Made by a program: the position numbers and the translations under genes
From: Marinihelvus fidelis
GTDB taxonomy: Bacteria > Pseudomonadota > Gammaproteobacteria > Xanthomonadales > SZUA-36
DNA: 64,000 bases
Assembly (NCBI RefSeq): GCF_008725655.1
Contig: NZ_VYXP01000003.1
Span: 186,001-250,000 of the forward strand
Direction: 5' to 3'
Notes under the pieces: generated by a model
Database searches by the model: none
What the model was told of the DNA's origin: nothing
The model's input: the letters and a program-made list of their open reading frames with translations, nothing else
Part shown: in pieces, positions 23,748 to 33,161 of the stretch
Numbering within the stretch: position 1 is the first letter of the stretch
Layout: each line of letters starts with the position of its first letter

Positions 23748-25738
23748 CACTGACCCGAACCTTACGACACCTCCCCCGGCTGGCCTGGCTGGCCCTCGCC
23801 GCATGGCCGCTGGGCCTGGCGGCCGATATCCGCCTGCCCACGGTGCTTGGCGACGGCATGGTGCTGCAACGCGATGCCGAGGTCACCCTGTGGGGCTGGG
23901 CCGATGACGGCGAAGTGGTCTCCATTTCGCTGGACGGCGAGCCCTGGGCCCAGGCCACGGCGGCGAATGGGCAATGGCGCGTGAAGGCCCCTGCCCGCCC
24001 CGCCGGCGGCCCGCACAAACTGACCTTTAGCGGCAACAACACCATCGAGCGCGAGGACGCCTGGTTCGGCGACGTCTGGATCGCATCCGGCCAGTCCAAC
24101 ATGGAGTACCCGCTGTCGCGGCTGGTCGATGTCTACGCCGAAGATATCGCGGCGGCTTCGCTGCCGTTGATCCGCCAGTTCAAGGTGCCAAAGACCTGGG
24201 ACTTCCAGGGCCCGCGTGACGATATCGACGGCGCGGCCTGGGTGGCCGCCAGCCCGGACACGGTCGCGGATTTTTCCGCCGTCGCGTTCTTCTTCGCCCG
24301 CGACATCCACGCCCGTTACGACGTGCCCATCGGCATCGTCAACACCACGTTTGGCGGGTCACCGGCCGAGGGCTGGCTCAACGAGGCTGACCTGGCGCGC
24401 TGGCCGCACTACCTGGCGCAGGCGCAGGCCTACCAGGATGCTGACGCCCTGCAGGCCCTGCGGGAGCAGGACCGCGCCCGAAACGACGCCTGGTACACGG
24501 CGCTGGACGCGGCCGACCGCGGCCTTTCCGCCACTCCGCCCTGGTCCGACCCGGCCGTTGAGGACAGCGACTGGGAGGCCATGACCGTGCCCGGCGACTG
24601 GGGCGACAGTAGCACCGGCCCGGTCAACGGCGCCGTCTGGTTACGCCGTCATATCGACCTGCCCGCGGCGTCAGCAGGGCAGCCCGCATTGCTCAGGCTG
24701 GGCCGCATCGTGGACGCCGACACCGCCTGGGTGAACGGTGTTGCCGTTGGCCAGACCACCTACCAGTACCCGCAACGTCGCTACGAGGTGCCCGCCGGCG
24801 TGCTGCGCGAGGGCGAGAATGTCATTACCATCCGCATCATCAACAGTGCCGGGCGCGGTGAGTTTGTCGCCGACAAGCCGTACCGCCTGGAGGTTGCGGG
24901 CCAGGCGATCGACCTGTCCGGTGACTGGAAGCTGCGCCTGGGCGCCGCGGCCGAGCCGCTCGCAGGGCCGGCCTTCCAGGAGTGGAGCCTGCCGCTGGCC
25001 TACTACAACGCCATGCTGGCGCCGCTCACGCCGCTGACACTGAAAGGCGTCACCTGGTACCAGGGTGAGTCCAACGTGAAAGACCCGGCCGAGTATGCCG
25101 AGCTGTTCCCCTTCATGATCACGGCCTGGCGGCGCTATTTTGGCCAGCCCGACCTGCCCTTCCTGTTCGTGCAGCTGGCCAACTTCCTGCCCCCGGCCGA
25201 TGAGCCCGGCGACAGTGACTGGGCCGAGACCCGCGATGCCCAGGCCGGCGCCCTGGCGCTGCCCCGCACCGGCATGGCCGTCGCCATCGATGTCGGCGAA
25301 TGGAACGACATCCACCCCGTCAACAAGCGCACCGTCGGTGAACGCCTGGCGTTACAGGCGCGGAAGATCGCCTACGGCGAAGACTCGCTGTTGGCTTCAG
25401 GCCCGACCCTGGGGAACATCAGCGCGCGTGGCCATGAACTGGTACTGACCTTTGCCAATGTCAGCGGCGGCCTCTACGCCGACCTCGACCGTGGCAATGA
25501 CGGCACAACGGCGGACCGAATCTCCACCACCCCCGGCGGGTTCCAGCTCGCTGGCCCCGAAGGCCCGTTCCACTGGGCCGATGCCCGTATCGAGGGCAAT
25601 GCCGTGATCGTATCCAGCGCCGCGGTCGAGCAACCTGCCCGGGTGCGCTACGCTTGGGCCGACAACCCGGTGCGCGCCAACCTGTACAACACCGAGGGCC
25701 TTCCGGCAGCACCTTTCCAGGCCAGCGTACAGCCCTGA
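23744..25738 (+). CDS. SGNH acetylesterase of the sialate O-acetylesterase family (probable acetyl-xylan or xylo-oligosaccharide esterase)
   Basis: 664 residues from ATG 23744, which overlaps the dehydratase stop (ATGA); a longer frame to 23651 lies inside that gene. Signal peptide to about LGLAADI. Nucleophile S118 in [11 protein letters not shown]522 and H524 in [10 protein letters not shown] complete the triad; LNEADLARW and [11 protein letters not shown] are family blocks. A galactose-binding-like beta-sandwich is inserted around 265-400 ([26 protein letters not shown]). Characterised relatives deacetylate sialic acid, xylan or pectin side groups. In this locus xylan acetyl groups are the likely target; inferred from neighbours. 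Confidence 0.85.
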   Translation: MTLTRTLRHLPRLAWLALAAWPLGLAADIRLPTVLGDGMVLQRDAEVTLWGWADDGEVVSISLDGEPWAQATAANGQWRVKAPARPAGGPHKLTFSGNNTIEREDAWFGDVWIASGQSNMEYPLSRLVDVYAEDIAAASLPLIRQFKVPKTWDFQGPRDDIDGAAWVAASPDTVADFSAVAFFFARDIHARYDVPIGIVNTTFGGSPAEGWLNEADLARWPHYLAQAQAYQDADALQALREQDRARNDAWYTALDAADRGLSATPPWSDPAVEDSDWEAMTVPGDWGDSSTGPVNGAVWLRRHIDLPAASAGQPALLRLGRIVDADTAWVNGVAVGQTTYQYPQRRYEVPAGVLREGENVITIRIINSAGRGEFVADKPYRLEVAGQAIDLSGDWKLRLGAAAEPLAGPAFQEWSLPLAYYNAMLAPLTPLTLKGVTWYQGESNVKDPAEYAELFPFMITAWRRYFGQPDLPFLFVQLANFLPPADEPGDSDWAETRDAQAGALALPRTGMAVAIDVGEWNDIHPVNKRTVGERLALQARKIAYGEDSLLASGPTLGNISARGHELVLTFANVSGGLYADLDRGNDGTTADRISTTPGGFQLAGPEGPFHWADARIEGNAVIVSSAAVEQPARVRYAWADNPVRANLYNTEGLPAAPFQASVQP

Positions 25739-25809
25739 AAACACCCCGGTAACGCACCCGGCGTTTGCACCGCGGAGCCATTGCGGACAGAATCAGCACT
25801 GGCTCAATA

Positions 25810-25823
25810 AAAACGTTTAACAC
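25810..25823. promoter_or_regulatory. Shared 14-bp motif AAAACGTTTAACAC, copy 1
   Basis: The motif is identical to positions 32347-32360. It has a palindromic core AAACGTTT, resembling LacI-family half-sites. It ends four bases before the GH31 ATG, in place of a normal ribosome site. Confidence 0.5.
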
Positions 25824-25826
25824 CGC

Positions 25827-28772
25827 ATGAACAATAACAACGCTCGCCCCGCTGTCCCGGCCCGCTCACTCGCCCTGGCCGGTCTCGCCACGCTGGTCTC
25901 CGCCTGCAGTTCGCCGGCACCCGAACAGGCCATGGTCACCGGCACATGGTCCCGTGGTGACCACGGCATCACCGTCCATCCCGCCACGGCCCAGGCCGGT
26001 ACCGTGCGCCTGCAGGTCATGCGCGATGACATCGTCCGCGTCAGCGCCGCGCCCGGCGACACCGTCGACCCGGCCGACAGCATCATGGTGGTGTCATCAC
26101 CTGCAGAGGTTGAATTCGAGATCACCGAGTCCAACGGCACCGTCAGCCTGGGCACGGCGTCCATAACGGCAACGGTGTCGCTGACCGATGGCGCCGTGGC
26201 GTTTTTCGATGCAGACGGTGAGCCCCTGCTCGCCGGCGTCAACGGTGGCGAGTTTGCCCCGGTCACCCGCGACCCGGAACCGGCCCGCGACGGCTTCCAC
26301 GCGCTGCGCCAGGCCTTCACCAGCGCCGGTGGCGATTCCTGGTACGGCCTGGGCCAGCACCAGGGCGGCCAGGTCGACCTGAAGGGCGAGAACGTGCGCC
26401 TGACCACGCACAACATGATCATCACCGTGCCGTACCTGGTCTCCACCGGTGGCTGGGGCATACTCTGGGACAACAACGCCGAGACCTTCTTCGGCCGGCC
26501 CGAGGAAGCCGCGCCGCTGGCCGAGCATTTCGAGCTGCGCGACGCTGACGGCAACCCCGGTGGCCTGACCGCGCGCTACTACGACGGCGACACGCTGCTG
26601 CTGGAGCGCGTCGAGACCGACATGAACTACCAGTTCCTGGCCCGCGGCAGCGAGCTGGAACACCCCATGCCCGCGGAAACCGCGGACGCGGAAAACCTGC
26701 GCGTGGAATGGGAAGGCAGCATCAGCAGCCCCACCGGCGGCCGCTACGAACTGCTGATGTACTCCAGCGGCTACGCCAACCTGGCCATCGATGGCCAGTC
26801 CGTGCTCGACCGCTGGCGCATGAACTGGAACCCCTGGTATCACTCGACCACCGTGGCGCTGGAGCCGGGCGAGCCGAAAACCATCCGCCTGGACTGGACC
26901 ACCCAGGGCGGCTACATGCGCCTGCTGGCGCACCCGCCGGCGCCCGCCGACGAACTCGGCCAGCTGTCGTTCGCCTCCGACACCGGCCGCGCCATCGACT
27001 ACTACGTGGTCGCCGGCGATGACATCGACGCCCTGGTGGGTGGTTACCGCCACCTGACCGGCGCCGCGGTGATGCTGCCGCGCTGGGCCTACGGCTTTTG
27101 GCAGTCGCGCGAGCGTTACAAGTCGCAAGACGAACTGCTGGACGCGCTGGCCGGCTACCGCGACCGCGACTTGCCCATCGACAACATCGTGCTGGACTGG
27201 TCGTACTGGCCGGTGGACGCCTGGGGCAGCCACGATTTCGACCCGGAGTTCTTCCCCGACCCGAAAGCCATGGTGGACGAAGTGCACGCCATGGACGCGC
27301 GCATCATGATCTCGGTATGGCCCAAGTTCTACCCCACCACCGACAACTACAAGGAGCTGGACGCCGGCGGCCACATGCTCACACGCAATATTGAGATGGG
27401 CAACCTGGACTGGATCGGCGCCGGCTACCTGAACGCCTTCTACGATGCCTGGGACCCGGCCGGACGCGACATGTACTGGCGGCAGATGGACGAAAACCTG
27501 AACGTGCTGGGCTTCGACGCCTGGTGGCTGGACGCGGTGGAGCCGGACATTCACTCCAACCTGGGCTACCAGACGCGCAAATGGAACACGAGCCCGAATT
27601 ACCTGGGCACCGGCGCCGAGCAGTTCAACAGCTACGCGGTGCCGCACGCCGAGGCCGTCTACCAGGGTGACCGCGCCGCCTCGCCGGATACCCGCGTTTT
27701 CATCCTGACGCGCTCGGGCTTCGGCGGCATCCAGCGCACGGCGTCCGCCATCTGGAGCGGCGACATCGTCTCGCGCTGGTCGAACATGGCCGAGCAGGTC
27801 GCCGCCGGTATCAGCGTGGGCCTGTCGGGCGTTCCCAACTGGACCTTCGACATCGGCGGGTTCACGCCCGAGGACCGCTTCCGCTATGGCGAGAACGGCG
27901 CCACCGGCCCGTACACGCAGATCCCGGCCGACCAGGTCGCCGAGTGGCAGGAACTGAACACCCGCTGGTTCCAGTTCGGCGCCTTCGTGCCGCTGTTCCG
28001 CTCGCACGGCCAGAACCCTTACCGCGAAATCTACAACATCGCGCCGGAAGGCTCCGTCGCCTACGAGAGCATGGCCGCGCACCTGCGCCTGCGTTACCGA
28101 CTGATGCCGTACATCTACTCGCAGGCCGGCGACATGTACCACGAAAGCGGCACGCTCATGCGCGGCCTGGCCATGGACTTCCCGGACGACATGACCGCGC
28201 GACGACTGACCGACCAGTACCTGTTTGGCCCGGCCTTCCTGGTCGCGCCGGTCATCGAGCCGGGCGTCAGCGCCCGCGACGTCTACCTGCCCGCGGGCGC
28301 GGACTGGTACGACTTCCGCAGTGGCCAGCGCCACGGTGGCGGCCGTACCGTGACGGCCGCGGCACCGCTGTCGACCATGCCGCTGTTCGTGCGCGCCGGC
28401 AGCATCGTGCCCACGGGACCGGCCATCACCCACAGCGCCGAAATGCTCAATGCGCCGCTGACCCTCACCGTCTACACCGGGGCCGACGGCGAATTCGCGT
28501 TGTACGAAGACGACGGCCTGAGCTACGACTACGAGAACGGTGAATGGTCCCGCATTCCGCTCAGCTGGAACGACGCTACCGGTACGCTGACCATCGGCAT
28601 GCGCGAAGGCGGCTTCCCGGAGATGGCGGAGCAGCGCGAGATCAGCGTGCGTTTCATCAGCGGCCCACGTGACGGCGCAGACGATTTCGATGCCGGCATC
28701 GCCACCACCGTCGACTACGATGGCAGCGAAATGAAGGTGCAGCGCAAGCCAGTCGACGACAACCGCACCTGA
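25827..28772 (+). CDS. Alpha-xylosidase-like GH31 with PA14 insert, lipoprotein
   Basis: 981 residues. Signal with lipobox LVSACSS, so membrane-anchored. Domain order: N-terminal galactose-mutarotase-like domain, a PA14 domain inserted near 250-375 (GLTARYYDGDTLLLE, GRYELLMYSSGYANLAIDG), the (beta/alpha)8 barrel with nucleophile D569 in WWLDAVEPDIHS and acid/base D646 in IWSGDIVSRW, then C-terminal beta domains. The PA14-in-GH31 plan matches xyloglucan alpha-xylosidases such as that of Cellvibrio. It would remove alpha-1,6-xylose from xyloglucan oligosaccharides. No Shine-Dalgarno is visible before ATG 25827; a 14-bp regulatory motif occupies that place. Another alpha-glucan specificity remains possible. 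Confidence 0.9.
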   Translation: MNNNNARPAVPARSLALAGLATLVSACSSPAPEQAMVTGTWSRGDHGITVHPATAQAGTVRLQVMRDDIVRVSAAPGDTVDPADSIMVVSSPAEVEFEITESNGTVSLGTASITATVSLTDGAVAFFDADGEPLLAGVNGGEFAPVTRDPEPARDGFHALRQAFTSAGGDSWYGLGQHQGGQVDLKGENVRLTTHNMIITVPYLVSTGGWGILWDNNAETFFGRPEEAAPLAEHFELRDADGNPGGLTARYYDGDTLLLERVETDMNYQFLARGSELEHPMPAETADAENLRVEWEGSISSPTGGRYELLMYSSGYANLAIDGQSVLDRWRMNWNPWYHSTTVALEPGEPKTIRLDWTTQGGYMRLLAHPPAPADELGQLSFASDTGRAIDYYVVAGDDIDALVGGYRHLTGAAVMLPRWAYGFWQSRERYKSQDELLDALAGYRDRDLPIDNIVLDWSYWPVDAWGSHDFDPEFFPDPKAMVDEVHAMDARIMISVWPKFYPTTDNYKELDAGGHMLTRNIEMGNLDWIGAGYLNAFYDAWDPAGRDMYWRQMDENLNVLGFDAWWLDAVEPDIHSNLGYQTRKWNTSPNYLGTGAEQFNSYAVPHAEAVYQGDRAASPDTRVFILTRSGFGGIQRTASAIWSGDIVSRWSNMAEQVAAGISVGLSGVPNWTFDIGGFTPEDRFRYGENGATGPYTQIPADQVAEWQELNTRWFQFGAFVPLFRSHGQNPYREIYNIAPEGSVAYESMAAHLRLRYRLMPYIYSQAGDMYHESGTLMRGLAMDFPDDMTARRLTDQYLFGPAFLVAPVIEPGVSARDVYLPAGADWYDFRSGQRHGGGRTVTAAAPLSTMPLFVRAGSIVPTGPAITHSAEMLNAPLTLTVYTGADGEFALYEDDGLSYDYENGEWSRIPLSWNDATGTLTIGMREGGFPEMAEQREISVRFISGPRDGADDFDAGIATTVDYDGSEMKVQRKPVDDNRT

Positions 28773-28855
28773 GCGTACAGGGGCGTAGACGGCAACGGTC
28801 GGCCTGTTAAACTGGTACGGGGTGTCCGCCCCGTGCCTTTCGACCCGGATTCGAG

Positions 28856-31699
28856 GTGTTCCACATCCGTTACCTGCGCGTCGCGTTACTGACCCTTTTG
28901 CTGCTGCCGGCCATTGGCTGGCTGACCTTTCCGCTGTGGGCGCCGCTGGCCGCGCGGCCCTTCCTGCCGGACGGCTGGCAGCTGCACGAGCTCGACATCG
29001 GTCGCCCCGGCTGGCACGGCATCACCGTACACTCGGCGCGGGCCGACGTGGCAGTCATCGGCCTGCCGGTCGGCGTCCAGGTCGAGGGCGCGCGCATGGC
29101 CTGGCGCGGAGACGGCTACCAGGCCGATCGTGTCGACATCGACCTTTCGCGCACCGGCCTGGCCGGCGTTGCCGCGGCCACGGGCGGCCCCGGCCTGGGC
29201 AGCCTGCGTGATATCGCCATTCCCCGGCTGGTGCTGCCCGGCAACCTGCCCGACCTGCGCATCGGCCGGCTGGTCGTGACCGGGCTGTCCCCTAACGGTG
29301 AGACTTTCGTGCTGGATGAGCTGGTGCTCGACCCCGAGGACAACAACACGCTGGATTTCGACAGCGACTTTCCCGAGTTGCCGTTCGTGAACCGGCCCGG
29401 GCACCTGGCCGTCCGGGCCACGCCCGAACGCTTCGAGGCCACGCTGTCGCTGGACCCGGTTGGGCCGGGCAACAACGACTTCGCGAACGAACGCGGGGAA
29501 ATGGCAGGCTTTCTCTCGCTGCTCCAGCAACGGCAGGACGGTGAACTGCAAACACGGCTAACGGCTGAACTGCCTTTGGCCGCCATAGACCCCGACTGGC
29601 TCGGTCAGCAACTGCCCGATGAGTGGCGTCGTGCCACGGCGAGTGGCGAACTGGGCTTGGACATCGGGTTTGCCGGCCCGGTGCCGCAGCAGGCCGAGAC
29701 CATCGACCTGGCGCTGCGCGCCGTCACGCTGGATACCGGCGAACACCGCGTCACCACGACCGCCGACCTGCGCGTTCGATGGGAAGCCCCGGCCTATGTC
29801 ATCCGCCTGCAAGAGGATGCCACGATGACCCTGACCGGCGCGGCGGACCAGTGGCCACCACATATCGGCAGCGTGCTGGCGTCGCTGGCGCTGACCCTGC
29901 CGGTCCCGGGCGGAGAAATTTCCGCGGCCGGTGCCTGGCTGGGCGCCAGCACCGAGATCACCGTGGGCGCCGAGCGTCCCTGGCCCACACGCATCGTCGG
30001 CCCCGTCGACCTGCGCCTGGCCGCGGGCGATGACACCGGCTTCGTTGCCGGGTTCGAGCCGCTTCGCCTTGACCTGGCCGGACTGGCGCCGCTCGCGCCC
30101 CTGTCTTTCGACGCGCCGCTGCGACTGGCCCTGCGTACACCGGGCCCGGTCACGCTGGCGCTGGACGAGGCCGGGCTGACCCTGGGCGGCGTCGACATCA
30201 GCGGCCGCGGCACCCTGCAGGTCCGCGAAAACGCGCTGGAACAACTGCACCTGGACACCGTTGACGTGACGCTGGCCTCCGCCAGCCTGGCCCCGGAGGC
30301 CCAGGGACAGGCGATCGCCGCGGCCGGTGTGCAGGCCGGTGGCGCGCTGGACTTCGGCGCCGGCGGCTGGCGCTTCGAGGGCCCGGCATCGGGAGAATCG
30401 GTGCGCTTCTCACCCACCGGGGGCGAGGGCCTGTCGGTGAACGGCGGCGCCTGGGCCTTCGACCTGGTCGCCGGCGCCCATGCCGGCCCTGCCACTGGCA
30501 CCACCCCCATCATCACCACCGGCAACGGCCAGGTCGACGGCCTGGCCCTGCCTGACTTCGGACTGGCCAGCGGCCAGGTACAACTGGACTGGCGCGAGCT
30601 GGATCTCGACGCGCTGAGCGGGCAGGCCCGCGTGTCGACTTCGGGCCTGTCCATGACCGCGGATGACGGCAGCGTGATGAGCGGCTTCGACATCGACGCG
30701 ACGGCGCAACTGCCGGCCAATGGCCCGGTCACCGGCGAAGGCACGTTCCGCGCCGGCTCGTTCGTCGCCATTCCGTTTTCCTACCGCGCCGACCTGGACA
30801 GCGGCATTACAACGGCCACGCTCAGCGACGCGCCGTTGCCGGCCATGGAACTGGGCCGACTGGCAGGCGTGTTCGGCGTCGCCTGGCCGGAGGGCGTGTA
30901 CATCAACAGCGGCGACATCCGCCTGGACGGGCAACTGCGCCTGGCCGAAGGCCTGGCCGGTGAGGTCGACGCGGTGGCGACCGGCATCGAGGCCGGCTTC
31001 GCCGAGAGCACGGTCCACGACCTGGCCGCTAACCTCCACCTGGTGCTGGGTGAGACCATTGGTGGCGGCGGCGAAGTCACCGCGCTGCGGCTCACACTGG
31101 CCGCGGGACTCGACCTGGATAACCTGGCACTGGATGTGATCCTGGCCGACAACGGCGACCTGCTGGCCAACGGCATCAGCGGCACGCTGTTCGGCGGCCA
31201 ACTCGCCATTGCCGAGGCCGGCTGGGTCGACGGCGCGCTGGCGCCGGCAACGGTGGACTGGCAGGGCTTCGACATGAACACCCTGCTGCGCTTCATGGAC
31301 GTCAATGGGCTGGACGGCAGTGGCACGCTGGATGCCGTGATCCCGGTCAGCCAGAGCGGTGATGGCATTGCCGTCACGGGCGGGGCGTTCACGGCCACCG
31401 GCCCCGGCCGTATCGCTTACACCGCCGGTGCGCCGGCCACGAACATTGGCCTGCAGGCGCTGGAGAATTTCCACTTCGACAGTTTTAGCGGAACGATCGA
31501 CTACGACCCGGCCGGACCGTATGCTGTTAAGATGGATTTGCTTGGCCGCAATCCCGACCTCTATGGCGGGCACCCGGTCAAGTTCGGCCTGAATCTCGGG
31601 GGGGAAATGCCGGCGGTCTTCAAGAGCCTTTTCCTGACCGGCAGTTTCGAAGAAGCCCTGCTGGAGCGCCTGCGCGAATCCAGTGAGCCCCTGCCCTGA
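28856..31699 (+). CDS. ydbH: YdbH-family AsmA-like envelope protein
   Basis: 947 residues from a GTG start. One N-terminal membrane helix (RVALLTLLLLPAIGWLTF), then a very long beta-rich region with repeated short amphipathic strands and few cysteines, as in AsmA-like bridge proteins. The C-terminus (GTIDYDPAGPYAVKMDLLGRN, YGGHPVKFGLNLGGEMPA, LFLTGSFEEALLERL) matches the DUF3971/YdbH end. Identification rests partly on the next two genes, which are clear YnbE and YdbL homologues, the E. coli partners thought to move phospholipids between inner and outer membranes. Anchored in the inner membrane with the rest in the periplasm. Confidence 0.85.
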   Translation: MFHIRYLRVALLTLLLLPAIGWLTFPLWAPLAARPFLPDGWQLHELDIGRPGWHGITVHSARADVAVIGLPVGVQVEGARMAWRGDGYQADRVDIDLSRTGLAGVAAATGGPGLGSLRDIAIPRLVLPGNLPDLRIGRLVVTGLSPNGETFVLDELVLDPEDNNTLDFDSDFPELPFVNRPGHLAVRATPERFEATLSLDPVGPGNNDFANERGEMAGFLSLLQQRQDGELQTRLTAELPLAAIDPDWLGQQLPDEWRRATASGELGLDIGFAGPVPQQAETIDLALRAVTLDTGEHRVTTTADLRVRWEAPAYVIRLQEDATMTLTGAADQWPPHIGSVLASLALTLPVPGGEISAAGAWLGASTEITVGAERPWPTRIVGPVDLRLAAGDDTGFVAGFEPLRLDLAGLAPLAPLSFDAPLRLALRTPGPVTLALDEAGLTLGGVDISGRGTLQVRENALEQLHLDTVDVTLASASLAPEAQGQAIAAAGVQAGGALDFGAGGWRFEGPASGESVRFSPTGGEGLSVNGGAWAFDLVAGAHAGPATGTTPIITTGNGQVDGLALPDFGLASGQVQLDWRELDLDALSGQARVSTSGLSMTADDGSVMSGFDIDATAQLPANGPVTGEGTFRAGSFVAIPFSYRADLDSGITTATLSDAPLPAMELGRLAGVFGVAWPEGVYINSGDIRLDGQLRLAEGLAGEVDAVATGIEAGFAESTVHDLAANLHLVLGETIGGGGEVTALRLTLAAGLDLDNLALDVILADNGDLLANGISGTLFGGQLAIAEAGWVDGALAPATVDWQGFDMNTLLRFMDVNGLDGSGTLDAVIPVSQSGDGIAVTGGAFTATGPGRIAYTAGAPATNIGLQALENFHFDSFSGTIDYDPAGPYAVKMDLLGRNPDLYGGHPVKFGLNLGGEMPAVFKSLFLTGSFEEALLERLRESSEPLP

Positions 31700-31765
31700 T
31701 TCAGGAACGATTCAGCTTCGATATGGCCCAATAGGGCCCAGGCCAAGCGCTAAGGAACAACGCAC

Positions 31766-31957
31766 ATGCCACGAAAGCTTTTGACAATGCTGGTCGTCAT
31801 CACGGCCGCCGGGCTCATCGCCTGCAACCCCACCGTCAAGGTGGAGGCGCCGGACAAGCCCATCGAGATCAACATGAACGTCAACATCCGCCACGAGATC
31901 CTGGTCAAGGTTGAGAAGGAAGTGGAGGAAATGTTCGAAGACGAGGACCTGTTCTGA
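31766..31957 (+). CDS. ynbE: YnbE-family small outer-membrane lipoprotein
   Basis: 63 residues; AAGGAA precedes the ATG. Signal peptide with lipobox LIACNP (lipidated C21). The mature part PTVKVEAPDKPIEINMNVNI is the YnbE signature, followed by an acidic tail. In E. coli YnbE sits in the outer membrane and docks the C-terminus of YdbH. It lies between ydbH and ydbL and its stop overlaps the ydbL start (TGATG). Confidence 0.92.
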   Translation: MPRKLLTMLVVITAAGLIACNPTVKVEAPDKPIEINMNVNIRHEILVKVEKEVEEMFEDEDLF

Positions 31958-32304
31958 TGAAAACCCTGACGAAATCCCTGAAATTCGCCGCCAGGGCCGC
32001 ATTGCTAACCCTGGTGTTGACCGGCACCGTGTTCGCCATGGACCTGGGACAGGCCAAGTCCGAGGGGCTGGTGGGCGAGAAGCCTGACGGTTATCTCGGG
32101 CTGGTGGATTCCGGCGCATCATCCGATGTCCGCGCCCTGGTGCAGGACGTCAATGCCAAGCGCCGCGCCAATTACCAGCGCATCGCCAAGCAACAGGGCG
32201 CACCGCTGGCCGAGGTCGAAAAGGTGGGCGGCATGACCGCCATCGACAAGACCCAGCGCGGTCACTACGTCATGGACGCCAGCGGCCGCTGGGTGAAGAA
32301 ATAG
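31957..32304 (+). CDS. ydbL: YdbL-family (DUF1318) periplasmic protein
   Basis: 115 residues with a signal peptide ending near GTVFAMDL. AKSEGLVGEKPDGYLGLV and the spaced VNAKRRANYQRIAK segment are diagnostic of YdbL/DUF1318. In E. coli YdbL helps assemble the YdbH-YnbE bridge. Translationally coupled to ynbE and followed by a strong terminator, ending this operon. Confidence 0.93.
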   Translation: MKTLTKSLKFAARAALLTLVLTGTVFAMDLGQAKSEGLVGEKPDGYLGLVDSGASSDVRALVQDVNAKRRANYQRIAKQQGAPLAEVEKVGGMTAIDKTQRGHYVMDASGRWVKK

Positions 32305-32311
32305 CCACACC

Positions 32312-32342
32312 GGCGTGACTCCGACCGGGGTCACGCCTTTTT
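32312..32342 (+). terminator. Rho-independent terminator after ydbL
   Basis: GGCGTGAC (32312-32319) pairs with GTCACGCC (32330-32337), loop of 10, then five T. It cleanly separates the ydbHL trio from the DUF1080/GMC operon. Confidence 0.9.
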
Positions 32343-32346
32343 GACT

Positions 32347-32394
32347 AAAACGTTTAACACGGCCGTGACCCACGCCGAAACGTTAGTCTATACT
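32347..32394 (+). promoter_or_regulatory. Promoter region of the DUF1080/GMC operon with shared 14-bp motif, copy 2
   Basis: AAAACGTTTAACAC at 32347-32360 is identical to the copy before GH31. A -10-like TATACT (32389-32394) lies downstream, with a weak -35 (GTGACC, 32365-32370) at 18 bp. A related AAACGTTAG occurs at 32378-32386. The arrangement suggests control by the same regulator as GH31. Confidence 0.5.
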
Positions 32395-32438
32395 CGGGCT
32401 TCCGCGACGGAGAATCGCGACCAGGCTCGATAAAACAC

Positions 32439-33161
32439 ATGCCCAGCTCACCACTGAGAACCCTTTCCGTGGCGGCCCTGCTCGCCACCACCACCGGTGC
32501 CCTCGCCGAAGACACCATCCACAACCGCCTGTCCGAGGCCGAGGAACGCAGCGGCTGGTCTCTGCTGTTCAACGGCCAGGACCTGGGTGGCTGGACCGGT
32601 TACCACCCCGACACGCCGCCGAAGGACTGGACCATCGACGATGGCACCCTGCACTTCCCCGGCGAAGGCGGTAACGGCAGCGGCCAGGACCTGATCACCG
32701 AGGACGCCTACGAGAACTACGAGCTGTCGCTGGACTGGAAGGTCGCCGAGGGCGGCAACAGCGGCATCTTCTACCTGGTCACCCCCGGCCATGACGCCAT
32801 TTACTGGGGCGCGCCGGAAATGCAGGTGCTGGACGACGCCAACCATCGCGACGGCGGCGACCCACTGACCTCCGCGGGCTCGGCCTACGCGCTCTACCCC
32901 GCCCCACGCGGCGTGGCCAAACCCGCCGGCGAGTGGAACACCGCGCGCATCCGTATCGACGATGGCCAGGTCACCCACTGGCTGAACGGCGAGAAGATCG
33001 TCGAGTACCAGCTGGGCTCCGACGAATGGCAGGCGGCCGTGGATGCGTCCAAGTTCGCCGACTGGGAATACTACGGCCAGGCGGAGCGCGGCCATATCGG
33101 CCTGCAGGATCACGGCGACCCGGTGTGGTTCCGCAACATCAAGATCCGGGAGTTCGAATGA
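32439..33161 (+). CDS. DUF1080 / 3-keto-disaccharide hydrolase family protein, secreted
   Basis: 240 residues: signal peptide (to about GALAED) plus one DUF1080 jelly-roll domain. SLLFNGQDLGGW at the start, NSGIFYLV, WGAPEMQVLDD, WNTARIRIDDGQVTHWLNG and IGLQDHGDPVWFRNIKI are the family blocks. Characterised members act on 3-keto-glycosides, splitting them after oxidation at C3. It is first in an operon and overlaps the following GMC dehydrogenase gene by 4 bp (ATGA), so an oxidise-then-cleave pathway in the periplasm is plausible. Substrate is unknown. Confidence 0.88.
   Translation: MPSSPLRTLSVAALLATTTGALAEDTIHNRLSEAEERSGWSLLFNGQDLGGWTGYHPDTPPKDWTIDDGTLHFPGEGGNGSGQDLITEDAYENYELSLDWKVAEGGNSGIFYLVTPGHDAIYWGAPEMQVLDDANHRDGGDPLTSAGSAYALYPAPRGVAKPAGEWNTARIRIDDGQVTHWLNGEKIVEYQLGSDEWQAAVDASKFADWEYYGQAERGHIGLQDHGDPVWFRNIKIREFE

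Noticed and set aside
26097-28433. 778-residue frame antisense to GH31
   Set aside because: Long only because of high GC at third positions; no recognisable domain or ribosome site.
31743-31752. AAGCGCTAAG before ynbE as a further LacI operator
   Set aside because: Only the AGCGCT core matches; the flanks lack the TGTTA/TAACA arms.
32933-33157. 75-residue N-terminal extension of the first GMC protein
   Set aside because: It is the DUF1080 coding region in another frame; ATG 33158 starts exactly at the FAD fold.
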